A DNA stretch of 8,355 bases from Domibacillus sp. (GTDB lineage: Bacteria; Bacillota; Bacilli; Bacillales; Domibacillaceae), in NCBI GenBank assembly GCA_031177795.1, contig JAPSKG010000095.1, positions 1 to 8,355 of the forward strand, given 5' to 3'. The notes under the pieces were generated by a model. It had not been told where the DNA came from. It did not search any database and saw only the letters and a program-made list of their open reading frames with translations. Made by a program: the position numbers and the translations under genes. Below, piece by piece: positions 1-6,567 of the stretch (its first letter is position 1; each line of letters begins with the position of its first letter).

Positions 1-1
1 T

Positions 2-418
2 CATACAGAGCTTGTGACAGCAATTCAGTACAACAAAAAAATCAATATTCTCCTCTTTGATAATTCCGGCTATGGCTGCATTAACAACCTGCAGATGGAA
101 AATGGAAGCGGAACGTACTTCTGTGAATTCCGAACACATGACAATCAAATTATGAATATTGACTATGCCAAGATAGCAGAAGCTTATGGGGCAAAAACGT
201 ACAAAGCCAACACGGCAGAAGAAGTAAAAGCGGCAATTGAAGATGCGAAAAAGCAATCTGTTTCTACTTTAATTGAAATGAAAGTGCTTCCGAAAACGAT
301 GTCAGACGGCTATGATGGCTGGTGGAATCTTGGCGTTGCTGAAGTATCCGAGTCTGAAAGCGTCCAAAAAGCCTTTGCCGCAAGAGAGAAAAAGCTGGAA
401 ACAGCGAAGATGTATTAA
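2..418 (+). CDS. iolD: 3D-(3,5/4)-trihydroxycyclohexane-1,2-dione hydrolase IolD, C-terminal part (5'-truncated by window edge)
   Basis: IolD is a cytosolic thiamine diphosphate (ThDP)-dependent enzyme that hydrolytically opens the ring of the dione made by IolE, giving 5-deoxy-glucuronate. Only the last 138 codons are present. The frame is open from base 2 (reading HTEL and onward), so the GTG at base 14 is an internal Val and not a start. The visible part is the end of the C-terminal ThDP-binding domain. The stretch LLFDNSGYGCINNLQ has the Asn-containing loop that coordinates magnesium and diphosphate in this family. The tail contains VSTLIEMKVLPKTM and GVAEVSESESVQ, which closely resemble what I recall of B. 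subtilis IolD. The TAA stop lies at 416-418, and the iolE ribosome binding site starts on its last base, so the two genes are almost certainly co-transcribed. Identity is secure; the enzyme's N-terminal four-fifths is outside the window. Confidence 0.95.
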   Translation, partial: HTELVTAIQYNKKINILLFDNSGYGCINNLQMENGSGTYFCEFRTHDNQIMNIDYAKIAEAYGAKTYKANTAEEVKAAIEDAKKQSVSTLIEMKVLPKTMSDGYDGWWNLGVAEVSESESVQKAFAAREKKLETAKMY

Positions 419-425
419 GAGGAGG
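418..425 (+). promoter_or_regulatory. Ribosome binding site of iolE
   Basis: AGAGGAGG lies six bases before ATG 432 and overlaps the end of the iolD stop codon. It settles the iolE start. The frame is open further upstream, to an ATG at 312 inside iolD, but that ATG has no such site. Confidence 0.85.
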
Positions 426-431
426 CAGCAC

Positions 432-1328
432 ATGATGCAAGATATTTTATGGGGAATCGCTCCGATTGGCTGGCGCAATGACGATATTCCAGAAATCGGC
501 GCAGAAAATACATTATCCCATCTTTTAAGCGATATTGTTGTAGCAGGGTTTCAAGGGACAGAGGTTGGCGGCTTCTTCCCTGAAGCAACTGTTTTGAAAA
601 AAGAATTGCAGCTTCGCAACTTAAAAATTGCCGGCCAGTGGTTCTCAAGCTTTATTATCCGCGACGGAATTGAGCAGGCATCTGAAGACTTTCATGCCCA
701 TTGCATCTACTTAAAAGAAGTGGAGGCAGCCGTTGCAGTTGTATCTGAACAAACATACAGCATTCAAGGGCTTGAGCAAAACGTTTTCGCTGAGAAGCCG
801 CATTTCACGGATGAAGAGTGGACAATTCTTTGTGAAGGATTAAACGAGCTGGGCAAGATTGCAGACAGCTACGGTTTAAAGCTGGTCTTCCATCATCACA
901 TGGGTACAGGAGTCCAAACGCTTGATGAAATCGACCGCCTGATGGACGGAACCGATCCAAACCATGTTCATCTTTTATATGATACAGGCCACATGTTTGC
1001 TTCAGACGGCGATTACATGACGCTTATTGAAAAGCATATGACCCGGATTAAGCATGTTCACTTTAAAGATGTCAGACAATCAGTAATGGACGAGTGCAAA
1101 CAAGCAGGGAAGTCGTTCAGGGAATCGTTTTTAGCTGGTATGTTTACAGTGCCGGGAGACGGATGCATCGACTTTAGACAGCCATTCCGTGTACTCGAGG
1201 ATTATGGCTATAAAGGCTGGATTGTTATTGAAGCCGAGCAGGATCCAGCTGTTGCCCACCCGCTTGAGTACGCTTTGATCGCCCGCAAGTATTTAGATGA
1301 ATCACTGCTTGCTCGCGTGAAGAAATGA
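432..1328 (+). CDS. iolE: Inosose dehydratase (2-keto-myo-inositol dehydratase) IolE
   Basis: IolE is a cytosolic metal-dependent TIM-barrel enzyme (sugar phosphate isomerase/epimerase-like fold). It removes water from scyllo-inosose to give 3D-(3,5/4)-trihydroxycyclohexane-1,2-dione, the IolD substrate. The predicted 298 residues match the usual length of about 297. Family signatures are visible: LWGIAPIGWRNDD near residues 6-18, QGTEVGG at 41-47, FHHHMGTGVQT at 153-163, LLYDTGH at 181-187, HVHFKDVR at 208-215, the PGDG loop at 241-244 and VIEAEQDP at 265-272. By family analogy, metal ligands are expected among the Asp, His and Glu of the last motifs. The start at 432 is chosen because of the strong ribosome binding site. 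ATG 435 follows directly and is also usable, at a spacing of nine bases. The gene sits between iolD and the porter gene, 13 bases after iolD and 16 before the porter. No defect is seen. Confidence 0.96.
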   Translation: MMQDILWGIAPIGWRNDDIPEIGAENTLSHLLSDIVVAGFQGTEVGGFFPEATVLKKELQLRNLKIAGQWFSSFIIRDGIEQASEDFHAHCIYLKEVEAAVAVVSEQTYSIQGLEQNVFAEKPHFTDEEWTILCEGLNELGKIADSYGLKLVFHHHMGTGVQTLDEIDRLMDGTDPNHVHLLYDTGHMFASDGDYMTLIEKHMTRIKHVHFKDVRQSVMDECKQAGKSFRESFLAGMFTVPGDGCIDFRQPFRVLEDYGYKGWIVIEAEQDPAVAHPLEYALIARKYLDESLLARVKK

Positions 1329-1344
1329 AAAGAGGTGCAATAAA

Positions 1345-2757
1345 ATGAATACCCAAACAGCCCCATCGTCATTTTTACGCAAAATCATTATTATTTCAAC
1401 CTTAGGCGGACTTCTCTTCGGTTATGATACAGGCGTGATTAACGGAGCGCTTCCTTTTATGACAGAGGAATTAGGATTAACCCCTATGACGCAAGGACTT
1501 GTAGCAAGCTCTCTGCTCTTTGGAGCTGCACTAGGAGCTTTGTTTGGCGGACGGCTATCAGATCTTAATGGACGCAGGAAAAATATTTTAATGCTGTCAG
1601 TCATTTTCTTAGTGGCTACACTTGGATGTACATTGGCTCCAAATGTAACTGTCATGGTTATTTCCCGCTTTTTGCTTGGACTTGCCGTTGGCGGCGCATC
1701 GGTTACCGTTCCCGCTTATTTGGCAGAAATGTCGCCAGCCAACCGTCGTGGACGAATTGTTACACAAAATGAATTGATGATCGTCAGCGGCCAGCTTTTA
1801 GCTTTCGTTCTTAATGCCATCCTTGGTACCACACTGGGCCACGTTGAGGGAATCTGGCGTGTTATGCTGCTGATTGCGGCTCTTCCAGCCATTTTCTTGT
1901 TTATCGGTATGCTGAAAGTGCCGGAAAGCCCTCGCTGGCTTGCATACAAAAAAAGAGACAGTGAAGCACTTGCCGTTTTAAATCGCATTCGTTCAAAAGA
2001 GGAAGCGAAAATTGAATTAGCAGAAATTAAAGCATCGTTTTCTAAAGAAGACACAAAACAAGCAGGTTTTAAAGATCTGGGCACACCGTGGATTCGCCGC
2101 ATCATGTTTATTGGTGTCGGGATTGCCGTTGTACAGCAAATTACCGGTGTAAACTCAATCATGTATTATGGAACAGAAATTTTAAAAGATGCCGGCTTCA
2201 CAACAAAAGCCGCTCTGGTAGGGAATATCGCAAACGGTGCTATTTCTGTATTGGCTACATTCCTCGGAATCTGGCTGTTAGGCAAAATTGGACGTCGTCC
2301 GATGCTGATGGCAGGACTTGCCGGCACAACAGCATCTCTGTTATTAATCGCGATTTTCTCAAGCGCGCTAGAAGGTTCACCGAATTTGCCGTATGTTATT
2401 CTTACTTTAACGGTTACTTTCCTTGCGTTCCAGCAGGGCGCAATTTCACCAGTAACCTGGCTGATGCTTTCTGAGATTTTTCCGTCACAGCTGCGTGGTT
2501 TTGGAATGGGCTTAACCGTATTGTTTTTGTGGATGGTCAACTTTTTCGTTGGCTTGCTTTTCCCGATCATGCTTGCAGGAGTAGGCTTGTCAGGAACATT
2601 TTATATCTTTGTGGCACTCGGCCTCCTGGCTATTGCGTTCGTAGCAAAATTTCTTCCGGAAACAAAAGGGCTTACGCTTGAACAATTGGAGCAGCAGTTC
2701 CGGAACTTTGATAAAAACACAGCGATACCTAGCTATAAAGAAAAGAAACGCGCTTAA
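1345..2757 (+). CDS. iolT: Myo-inositol/proton symporter, MFS sugar porter family (IolT-like)
   Basis: This is an integral membrane transporter of the major facilitator superfamily, sugar porter family, predicted to import myo-inositol with protons. The 470 residues fit the family, with about 12 hydrophobic segments. Hallmarks are GGLLFGYDTGVINGAL at 21-36, the loop 2-3 motif GGRLSDLNGRRK at 68-79, RFLLGLAVGGASVTVPAY at 108-125, PESPRWL at 193-199 at the start of the central cytoplasmic loop, QQITGVNSIMYYG at 264-276, the repeated loop motif GKIGRRP at 313-319, and the C-terminal PETKGLTLEQLE at 438-449. It resembles B. subtilis IolT over its whole length, as far as I can recall that sequence. 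AGAGGTG at 1331-1337 lies seven bases before the ATG. The gene occupies the slot between iolE and iolG that holds iolF in B. subtilis, where iolT is unlinked. Inositol specificity is inferred from similarity and context. Confidence 0.92.
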   Translation: MNTQTAPSSFLRKIIIISTLGGLLFGYDTGVINGALPFMTEELGLTPMTQGLVASSLLFGAALGALFGGRLSDLNGRRKNILMLSVIFLVATLGCTLAPNVTVMVISRFLLGLAVGGASVTVPAYLAEMSPANRRGRIVTQNELMIVSGQLLAFVLNAILGTTLGHVEGIWRVMLLIAALPAIFLFIGMLKVPESPRWLAYKKRDSEALAVLNRIRSKEEAKIELAEIKASFSKEDTKQAGFKDLGTPWIRRIMFIGVGIAVVQQITGVNSIMYYGTEILKDAGFTTKAALVGNIANGAISVLATFLGIWLLGKIGRRPMLMAGLAGTTASLLLIAIFSSALEGSPNLPYVILTLTVTFLAFQQGAISPVTWLMLSEIFPSQLRGFGMGLTVLFLWMVNFFVGLLFPIMLAGVGLSGTFYIFVALGLLAIAFVAKFLPETKGLTLEQLEQQFRNFDKNTAIPSYKEKKRA

Positions 2758-2768
2758 TCATGTAAGCG
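2751..2768 (+). repeat. Short inverted repeat across the iolT stop codon
   Basis: CGCTTA at 2751-2756 and TAAGCG at 2763-2768 are perfect inverted copies around a six-base spacer. The left arm includes the first two bases of the iolT stop and the right arm lies inside the cre-like site. In RNA this would be only a six-pair hairpin with no following U run, so it is not a terminator. It could affect mRNA processing, or it may simply reflect operator symmetry. Confidence 0.4.
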
Positions 2769-2775
2769 TTCTAAA
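2760..2775 (+). promoter_or_regulatory. Candidate CcpA-binding cre site between iolT and iolG
   Basis: ATGTAAGCGTTCTAAA fits 14 of 16 positions of the Bacillus cre consensus WTGNAARCGNWWWCAW, and the TGNAARCG half is perfect. The other half is weaker. It lies in the 46-base iolT-iolG gap, upstream of the iolG ribosome binding site. CcpA repression of iol through sites downstream of the promoter is known in B. subtilis, so a site within the operon is plausible. A LacI-family protein other than CcpA, including the one encoded nearby, could equally be the ligand. It is a by-eye match only. Confidence 0.45.
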
Positions 2776-2803
2776 AACAGATACATAAGGGAGGATATCA
2801 ATC

Positions 2804-3838
2804 ATGACATTGAAATTCGGGGTAATTGGAACAGGGGCTATCGGCCGCGAACATATTAAACGCATTACAAACAGCTTAGCAGGCGGAAAAATCGTTGCTG
2901 TAACAGATGTGAATCTGGAATCTGCAAAATCAGCGGTTGAGCAGTATGGTCTTGATGCAGTGGTATATGAAGACGACAAATCACTTTGCCAGGATGCAAA
3001 TGTAGACGCTGTTTTGGTTACTAGCTGGGGTCCTGCGCATGAACAAAACGTGTTAAACGCCATCGAAGCCGGCAAATACGTTTTCTGCGAAAAGCCGCTT
3101 GCTACAACAGCAGAAGGCGCTATGCGCATTGTCCAAGCTGAAATGGCTCACGGCAAAAAGCTTGTGCAGGTTGGCTTTATGCGCCGCTACGACCCGGGAT
3201 ATGTTCAACTAAAACAAGCGATCGATGCAAAAGAAATCGGTGATCCATTGATGGTTCGCTGTGTACACCGCAACCCGACAGTACCGGAAATGTACACAAC
3301 AGAAATGGCGATTGTAGACACGCTTATTCATGAAATCGATGTACTGCACTGGCTGATCAACGACGATTATAAATCAGTCCAAGTGATGTATCCGAAAAAA
3401 GCCGCACGTGCTCATGCAGGTTTAAAAGATCCGCAAATCATTATTCTAGAAACAAAAACAGGCATCATCATTAACGCGGAAGTGTTCGTGAACTGCCACT
3501 ATGGCTACGATATTCAATGTGAAGTCATTGGCGAAGACGGGGTAGCATACTTGCCGGAACCAGCAAGCATTGTAACACGCAAAGGCGCGCAGCTTTCCAA
3601 AAGCATCATGACAGACTGGAAAGACCGTTTTATCGATGCGTATGACGTAGAACTGCAAGACTTTATGGATTCTATTAAAGAAACAGGCGAGCCGAATGGC
3701 CCAACATCCTGGGATGGCTATATTGCAGCAGTAACAGCAGATGCATGTGTAAAAGCGCAGAAATCCGGCGTGAAAGAAGAAGTTGCGCTTGAAGAAAAAC
3801 CAGCTTTCTACCAAAAGGCAGCAGCTGCAGTGAATTAA
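2804..3838 (+). CDS. iolG: Myo-inositol 2-dehydrogenase (also D-chiro-inositol dehydrogenase) IolG
   Basis: IolG is a cytosolic NAD-dependent dehydrogenase of the Gfo/Idh/MocA family. It oxidises myo-inositol to scyllo-inosose, the first committed step, and in B. subtilis also acts on D-chiro-inositol. The 344 residues match the B. subtilis length as I recall it. The N-terminal Rossmann fold has GTGAIG at 9-14 after the first strand and VTDVN at 33-37, where Asp35 would contact the NAD ribose. The family EKP motif is at 96-98. Lys97, Asp172 and His176 (in VDTLIHEID) fall at the residue numbers of the B. subtilis catalytic triad. The C-terminal beta-sheet domain includes NAEVFVNCHYGYDIQCEV and the final GPTSWDGYIAAVTADACVKA. 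AAGGGAGGA at 2787-2795 lies eight bases before the ATG. The 46-base gap upstream holds a cre-like site, so iolG and the genes after it may be controlled apart from iolDE and iolT. Confidence 0.97.
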   Translation: MTLKFGVIGTGAIGREHIKRITNSLAGGKIVAVTDVNLESAKSAVEQYGLDAVVYEDDKSLCQDANVDAVLVTSWGPAHEQNVLNAIEAGKYVFCEKPLATTAEGAMRIVQAEMAHGKKLVQVGFMRRYDPGYVQLKQAIDAKEIGDPLMVRCVHRNPTVPEMYTTEMAIVDTLIHEIDVLHWLINDDYKSVQVMYPKKAARAHAGLKDPQIIILETKTGIIINAEVFVNCHYGYDIQCEVIGEDGVAYLPEPASIVTRKGAQLSKSIMTDWKDRFIDAYDVELQDFMDSIKETGEPNGPTSWDGYIAAVTADACVKAQKSGVKEEVALEEKPAFYQKAAAAVN

Positions 3839-3845
3839 TAATCGT

Positions 3846-3862
3846 GACGGTCTTGGGCCGTC
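3846..3862 (+). repeat. Small hairpin in the iolG-iolH gap
   Basis: GACGG at 3846-3850 pairs with CCGTC at 3858-3862 around a seven-base loop. No U run follows, so this is not a convincing terminator. It lies eight bases after the iolG stop, in the longest gap inside the operon, and could stabilise the 3' end of a processed mRNA. The hexamer GTCTTG also occurs twice here, at 3850-3855 and 3860-3865. Confidence 0.4.
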
Positions 3863-3897
3863 TTGCATCACCAAACTGAAAAACGGGAGGACTAACT

Positions 3898-4776
3898 ATG
3901 AAACTTGCACTTGACCCAACAATGTATGCGGATTTATCCCTAAAAGAAATGGTCGACAAAACAGCGTCACTTGGCTACGACTACATCGAGTTATCGCCGC
4001 GTGAAGATTTTATCCCTTTTTATAAATACCCGAAAGTAGACAAAGACCAAATCAAAAATTTAAAGCGTTATTGCCGTGATGCAGGCGTGCAAATTTCATC
4101 AATCTTGCCTGTACATAACTGGGCGGGCCCGGATGAAGACCGCCGCCAGGCTGCCGTTCGCAACTGGAAGCGCGCCATTGAAATTGCGGTTGAGCTGGAT
4201 GTGGATTTGATGAACAGTGAATTCAGCGGCACAAAATACAACCCGGTTGTGTGCGAAGAAAAATTTATCCGTTCGATGGACGAGCTTATTCCGATCTTTG
4301 AAAAAGAAGGCGTAAAATTGAACTTGCAGGCACATCCGTATGATTTTATCGAAACGCATGAAGGAACAATGGACATGATTCGCGCCCTGGACCGCGACTG
4401 GATCAACCTTGTGTATTCAACAGCGCATACATTTTATTACGACAACGGCCTGGGCGATATTGCGCCAATGTTTGATTCTGCGGGCAGCCGCCTGCAGCAC
4501 GTTTTATTTGCGGACACGTTTAACCACATGGCGTCAGACGGCCTTCGTTACATCGTAAATCCGCCGGCTGTCGAAGCAACAGTTCACCAGCATTTAAATA
4601 TCGGTGAAGGGGAAGTGGACTTTGATACCATCTTCCAAAAACTGAAGGAAATGAACTTTGACGGCATTGCCACAAACGCTGTGTTTGCCTGGAAAGACAA
4701 AGCGGACTGGTCAAGCAAGCTTATGCTTCAAAAAATGAAAGATGGACTTGGTCTGTCAGAAAAAATTGGAGGCTAA
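3898..4776 (+). CDS. iolH: IolH-like sugar phosphate isomerase/epimerase family protein
   Basis: This is a predicted soluble TIM-barrel protein of the xylose isomerase-like (AP endonuclease 2) superfamily. IolH accompanies iol operons but its reaction is not firmly established. The 292 residues fit the family. Recognisable blocks are ALDPTMY at 4-10, YIELSPREDFIPF at 29-41, WAGPDEDRRQAAVRNWKRA at 75-93, MNSEFSG at 105-111, AHPYDF at 145-150, HVLFADTFNH at 201-210, GLRYIVNPP at 215-223, HQHLNIGEGEVDFD at 230-243 and NAVFAWKDKAD at 260-270. Aligned by eye with the neighbouring IolI, the four IolI metal-ligand positions read Gln144, Ser174, Phe204 and Ala261, so any metal site must be built differently. 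GGGAGGA at 3885-3891 lies six bases before the ATG. The name rests on family likeness plus its place between iolG and iolI, as in B. subtilis. Confidence 0.82.
   Translation: MKLALDPTMYADLSLKEMVDKTASLGYDYIELSPREDFIPFYKYPKVDKDQIKNLKRYCRDAGVQISSILPVHNWAGPDEDRRQAAVRNWKRAIEIAVELDVDLMNSEFSGTKYNPVVCEEKFIRSMDELIPIFEKEGVKLNLQAHPYDFIETHEGTMDMIRALDRDWINLVYSTAHTFYYDNGLGDIAPMFDSAGSRLQHVLFADTFNHMASDGLRYIVNPPAVEATVHQHLNIGEGEVDFDTIFQKLKEMNFDGIATNAVFAWKDKADWSSKLMLQKMKDGLGLSEKIGG
4768..4772 (+). promoter_or_regulatory. Ribosome binding site of iolI, inside the end of iolH
   Basis: GGAGG ends just before the iolH stop codon and lies eight bases before ATG 4781. It supports 4781 over the in-frame ATG at 4742, which lies within iolH and has no comparable site. 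The arrangement suggests translational coupling with iolH. Confidence 0.85.
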
Positions 4777-4780
4777 TCCG

Positions 4781-5626
4781 ATGAAACTTTGCTTTAATGA
4801 AGCTACAACACTTGAAAACTCTAATTTAGCGAAAGATTTGGAGCTGTGCGAAAAGCATGGCTACGACTTTATTGAAATTCGGACAATGGACAAACTGCCT
4901 GAGTACTTGAAAGAACGCTCAATTGATGAACTGGCTGAGTTTTTTAACAAAAGCCACATTAAGCCGCTTGCGTTTAATGCGCTTGTGTTTTTCAATAACC
5001 GCGATGAAGCCGGGTATAAAGCGATCATTGACGAGTTTAAAGAAATGATGGTTATGGCTCAAAAGCTGGGCGTAAAATACGTGGTTGCTGTGCCTCTTGT
5101 AACAGAAGAAAAGATTTTAAAAGAAGATATTAAAAGCAGCTGCGTTAAAGTGCTGACTGAGCTTTCGGATATTGCAGAGCCGTACGGCGTGAAAATTGCC
5201 GTAGAATTTGTTGGGCATCCACAATGTACAGTAAACACATTTGGACAAGCATATGATATTGTCGAAACTGTTAATCGTGACAATGTCGGATTAGTATTGG
5301 ACTGCTTCCATTTTCATGCAATGGGTTCTAATTTGGATGACTTGAAAAAAGCAGATGGATCGAAAATTTTCATCCTGCACATTGATGATACAGAAAACTT
5401 CCCGATCGGCTTTTTAACAGACGAAGACCGTGTTTGGCCAGGACTCGGAGCGATTGATTTAGATTCAATTTTGTCGACTTTAAAACAAATCGGTTATGGC
5501 GACGTGGTATCTGTTGAATTGTTCCGCCCTGAATACTACAAATTGGATGCAGAAGAAGCGATCAAAACAGCAAAAGAAACAACAATTGGCGTTGTTTCAA
5601 AATATTTTGACCTGCAGCCGGTTTAA
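4781..5626 (+). CDS. iolI: 2-keto-myo-inositol isomerase (inosose isomerase) IolI
   Basis: IolI is a cytosolic divalent-metal-dependent TIM-barrel isomerase. It interconverts 2-keto-myo-inositol and 1-keto-D-chiro-inositol, linking D-chiro-inositol use to the myo-inositol pathway. The start chosen gives 281 residues, close to the 278 of B. subtilis IolI, and the N-terminus MKLCFNEATTLENSNL is nearly identical to it as I recall it. The metal-binding set known from the B. subtilis structure is intact at the same numbers: Glu142 in VEFVGHP, Asp174 in LVLDCFHFH, His200 in LHIDD and Glu246 in SVELFRPEYY. GFLTDEDRVWPG at 210-221 is also typical. It starts four bases after the iolH stop, with its ribosome binding site within iolH, and iolJ begins 14 bases after its own stop. 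Presence of intact IolI implies that D-chiro-inositol can be used. No anomaly is seen. Confidence 0.97.
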   Translation: MKLCFNEATTLENSNLAKDLELCEKHGYDFIEIRTMDKLPEYLKERSIDELAEFFNKSHIKPLAFNALVFFNNRDEAGYKAIIDEFKEMMVMAQKLGVKYVVAVPLVTEEKILKEDIKSSCVKVLTELSDIAEPYGVKIAVEFVGHPQCTVNTFGQAYDIVETVNRDNVGLVLDCFHFHAMGSNLDDLKKADGSKIFILHIDDTENFPIGFLTDEDRVWPGLGAIDLDSILSTLKQIGYGDVVSVELFRPEYYKLDAEEAIKTAKETTIGVVSKYFDLQPV

Positions 5627-5627
5627 T

Positions 5628-5634
5628 AGGAGGG
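5628..5634 (+). promoter_or_regulatory. Ribosome binding site of iolJ, supporting a TTG start
   Basis: AGGAGGG lies six bases before TTG 5641. The first in-frame ATG (5683) has only GTGCCGCTCGTTTCC before it, with no ribosome binding site. The TTG is therefore the likely start. Confidence 0.8.
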
Positions 5635-5640
5635 TTTCAT

Positions 5641-6522
5641 TTGCTATCACAAGAAAGCGCAGTTTCAGTGCCGCTCGTTTCCATGAAAGATATGCTGCAA
5701 AAAGCAAAAAAAGAAAACTATGCGGTCGGGCAGTTTAACATCAACGGACTCGATTTTGCTCAATCCTTTTTGCAGGCAGCACAAGAAGAACAGGCTCCGA
5801 TTATTTTGGCGGCATCTGATCGGCTTGTTGATTATCTTGGCGGCTTCCAGGTAATCGCGTCGATGGTCAAAAATCTAATGGAGGAAATGAAGATTACGGT
5901 ACCGGTTGCTTTGCACCTTGATCACGGCATGAGCGTGGAAAGATGCAAAAAAGCCATTGATGCTGGCTTCACATCTGTTATGATTGATGGCTCCCACGGC
6001 CCGATCGACCAAAACATTGCCATGACAAAAGAAGTTGTTGCTTACGCACGTGAAAAAGGAGTGTCTGTTGAAGCAGAAGTAGGTACTGTCGGCGGGCAGG
6101 AAGACGGCTTGATCGGAGGCATCCAGTACGCTGATCCAGAGGAATGTGTACAAATTGTGAAAGAAGCTGGCATTGATGCTTTAGCAGCTGCTTTAGGTTC
6201 GGTTCACGGGCCATATCAGGGAGAACCAAAATTAGGTTTTGAAGAAATGAAGCAAATTGCCGAGTTGACGGATGTCCCGCTTGTTTTACATGGAGGTTCC
6301 GGCATTCCGCTTCATCAAATTCAAAAAGCGATTGAACTTGGACACGCAAAAATTAATGTAAATACAGAAAGTATCCAGGCCTGGACAAAAGCAGTTCGGG
6401 AAACGCTTGATGCAAACCATAACGTGTACGAACCGCGTGCTATTCTTACTCCGGCAAAAAGTGCGGTCATGAAAGCTGTCAAAAGCAAAATGAGAGAATT
6501 CAACACAAGCGGAAAAGCGTAA
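5641..6522 (+). CDS. iolJ: 6-phospho-5-dehydro-2-deoxy-D-gluconate aldolase IolJ (class II aldolase family)
   Basis: IolJ is a cytosolic zinc-dependent aldolase of the class II fructose-bisphosphate aldolase family. It splits 2-deoxy-5-keto-D-gluconate 6-phosphate into dihydroxyacetone phosphate and malonic semialdehyde. The predicted protein has 293 residues, with B. subtilis IolJ at about 290. Visible features are GQFNINGLDF at 30-39, ASDRLVDYLGG at 58-68, HLDHG at 92-96 with catalytic Asp94 and zinc ligand His95, MIDGSHGPIDQNIAMT at 114-129, EAEVGTVGGQEDG at 144-156, GSVHGPYQGEP at 186-196 with His189, LHGGSGIP at 216-223 with His217, and INVNTE at 238-243. ASDRLVDYLGGF marks the IolJ group rather than housekeeping FbaA. 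The start is TTG, preceded by a strong ribosome binding site; it adds about eight residues before the VSMKDML segment that lies near the B. subtilis N-terminus. It is the last operon gene and is followed at once by a terminator. Confidence 0.96.
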   Translation: MLSQESAVSVPLVSMKDMLQKAKKENYAVGQFNINGLDFAQSFLQAAQEEQAPIILAASDRLVDYLGGFQVIASMVKNLMEEMKITVPVALHLDHGMSVERCKKAIDAGFTSVMIDGSHGPIDQNIAMTKEVVAYAREKGVSVEAEVGTVGGQEDGLIGGIQYADPEECVQIVKEAGIDALAAALGSVHGPYQGEPKLGFEEMKQIAELTDVPLVLHGGSGIPLHQIQKAIELGHAKINVNTESIQAWTKAVRETLDANHNVYEPRAILTPAKSAVMKAVKSKMREFNTSGKA

Positions 6523-6526
6523 GCAG

Positions 6527-6563
6527 AAAAGGTGTCCACAACAATTATTGCGGACACCTTTTT
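6527..6563 (+). terminator. Intrinsic terminator ending the iol operon
   Basis: GGTGTCC at 6531-6537 pairs perfectly with GGACACC at 6552-6558, extended by AAAA before and TTTTT after the stem. The 14-base loop may hold a small CAA/TTG inner pairing at 6542-6550. The U run at 6559-6563 makes this a good rho-independent terminator, five bases after the iolJ stop. The flanking A and T runs could let it work on both strands. Confidence 0.92.
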
Positions 6564-6567
6564 GCAT

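Noticed and set aside
291..304. cre-like match (CGAAAACGATGTCA) within iolD
   Set aside because: It lacks the first T of the core, and the bases encode the conserved LPKTM segment, so coding constraint explains them.
355..362. TGAAAGCG cre half-site near the end of iolD
   Set aside because: Only the left half fits; the right half fails at several positions.
312..431. In-frame upstream extension of iolE to an ATG at 312
   Set aside because: It overlaps iolD in another frame, has no ribosome binding site, and would add 40 residues absent from the family. ATG 432 has AGAGGAGG at ideal spacing.
775..791. Palindrome around AAAACGTTTT inside iolE, resembling a LacI-type operator
   Set aside because: The flanks do not extend the symmetry in register, it encodes ordinary protein sequence, and no matching site appears near the regulator gene.
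1422..2570. Long reverse-strand and alternate-frame open stretches across iolT
   Set aside because: They overlap a fully motif-supported transporter, encode low-complexity or Ser/Arg/Cys-rich products without recognisable motifs, and are typical shadows.
2758..3129. Reverse-strand open frame of about 123 codons over the start of iolG
   Set aside because: It is antisense to the conserved Rossmann fold of iolG, with no recognisable domain; a codon-bias shadow.
3446..3959. Reverse-strand open frames over the end of iolG and start of iolH
   Set aside because: Their Cys- and Leu-rich translations mirror the complementary coding strand and show no protein family.
4742..4780. In-frame upstream extension of iolI to an ATG at 4742
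   Set aside because: It lies within the end of iolH without a ribosome binding site, and the family N-terminus MKLCFNEATT begins exactly at 4781.
5875..6567. Several reverse-strand open frames over iolJ and its terminator
   Set aside because: They lie opposite a strongly conserved aldolase, and one runs through the terminator hairpin. There is no independent support.
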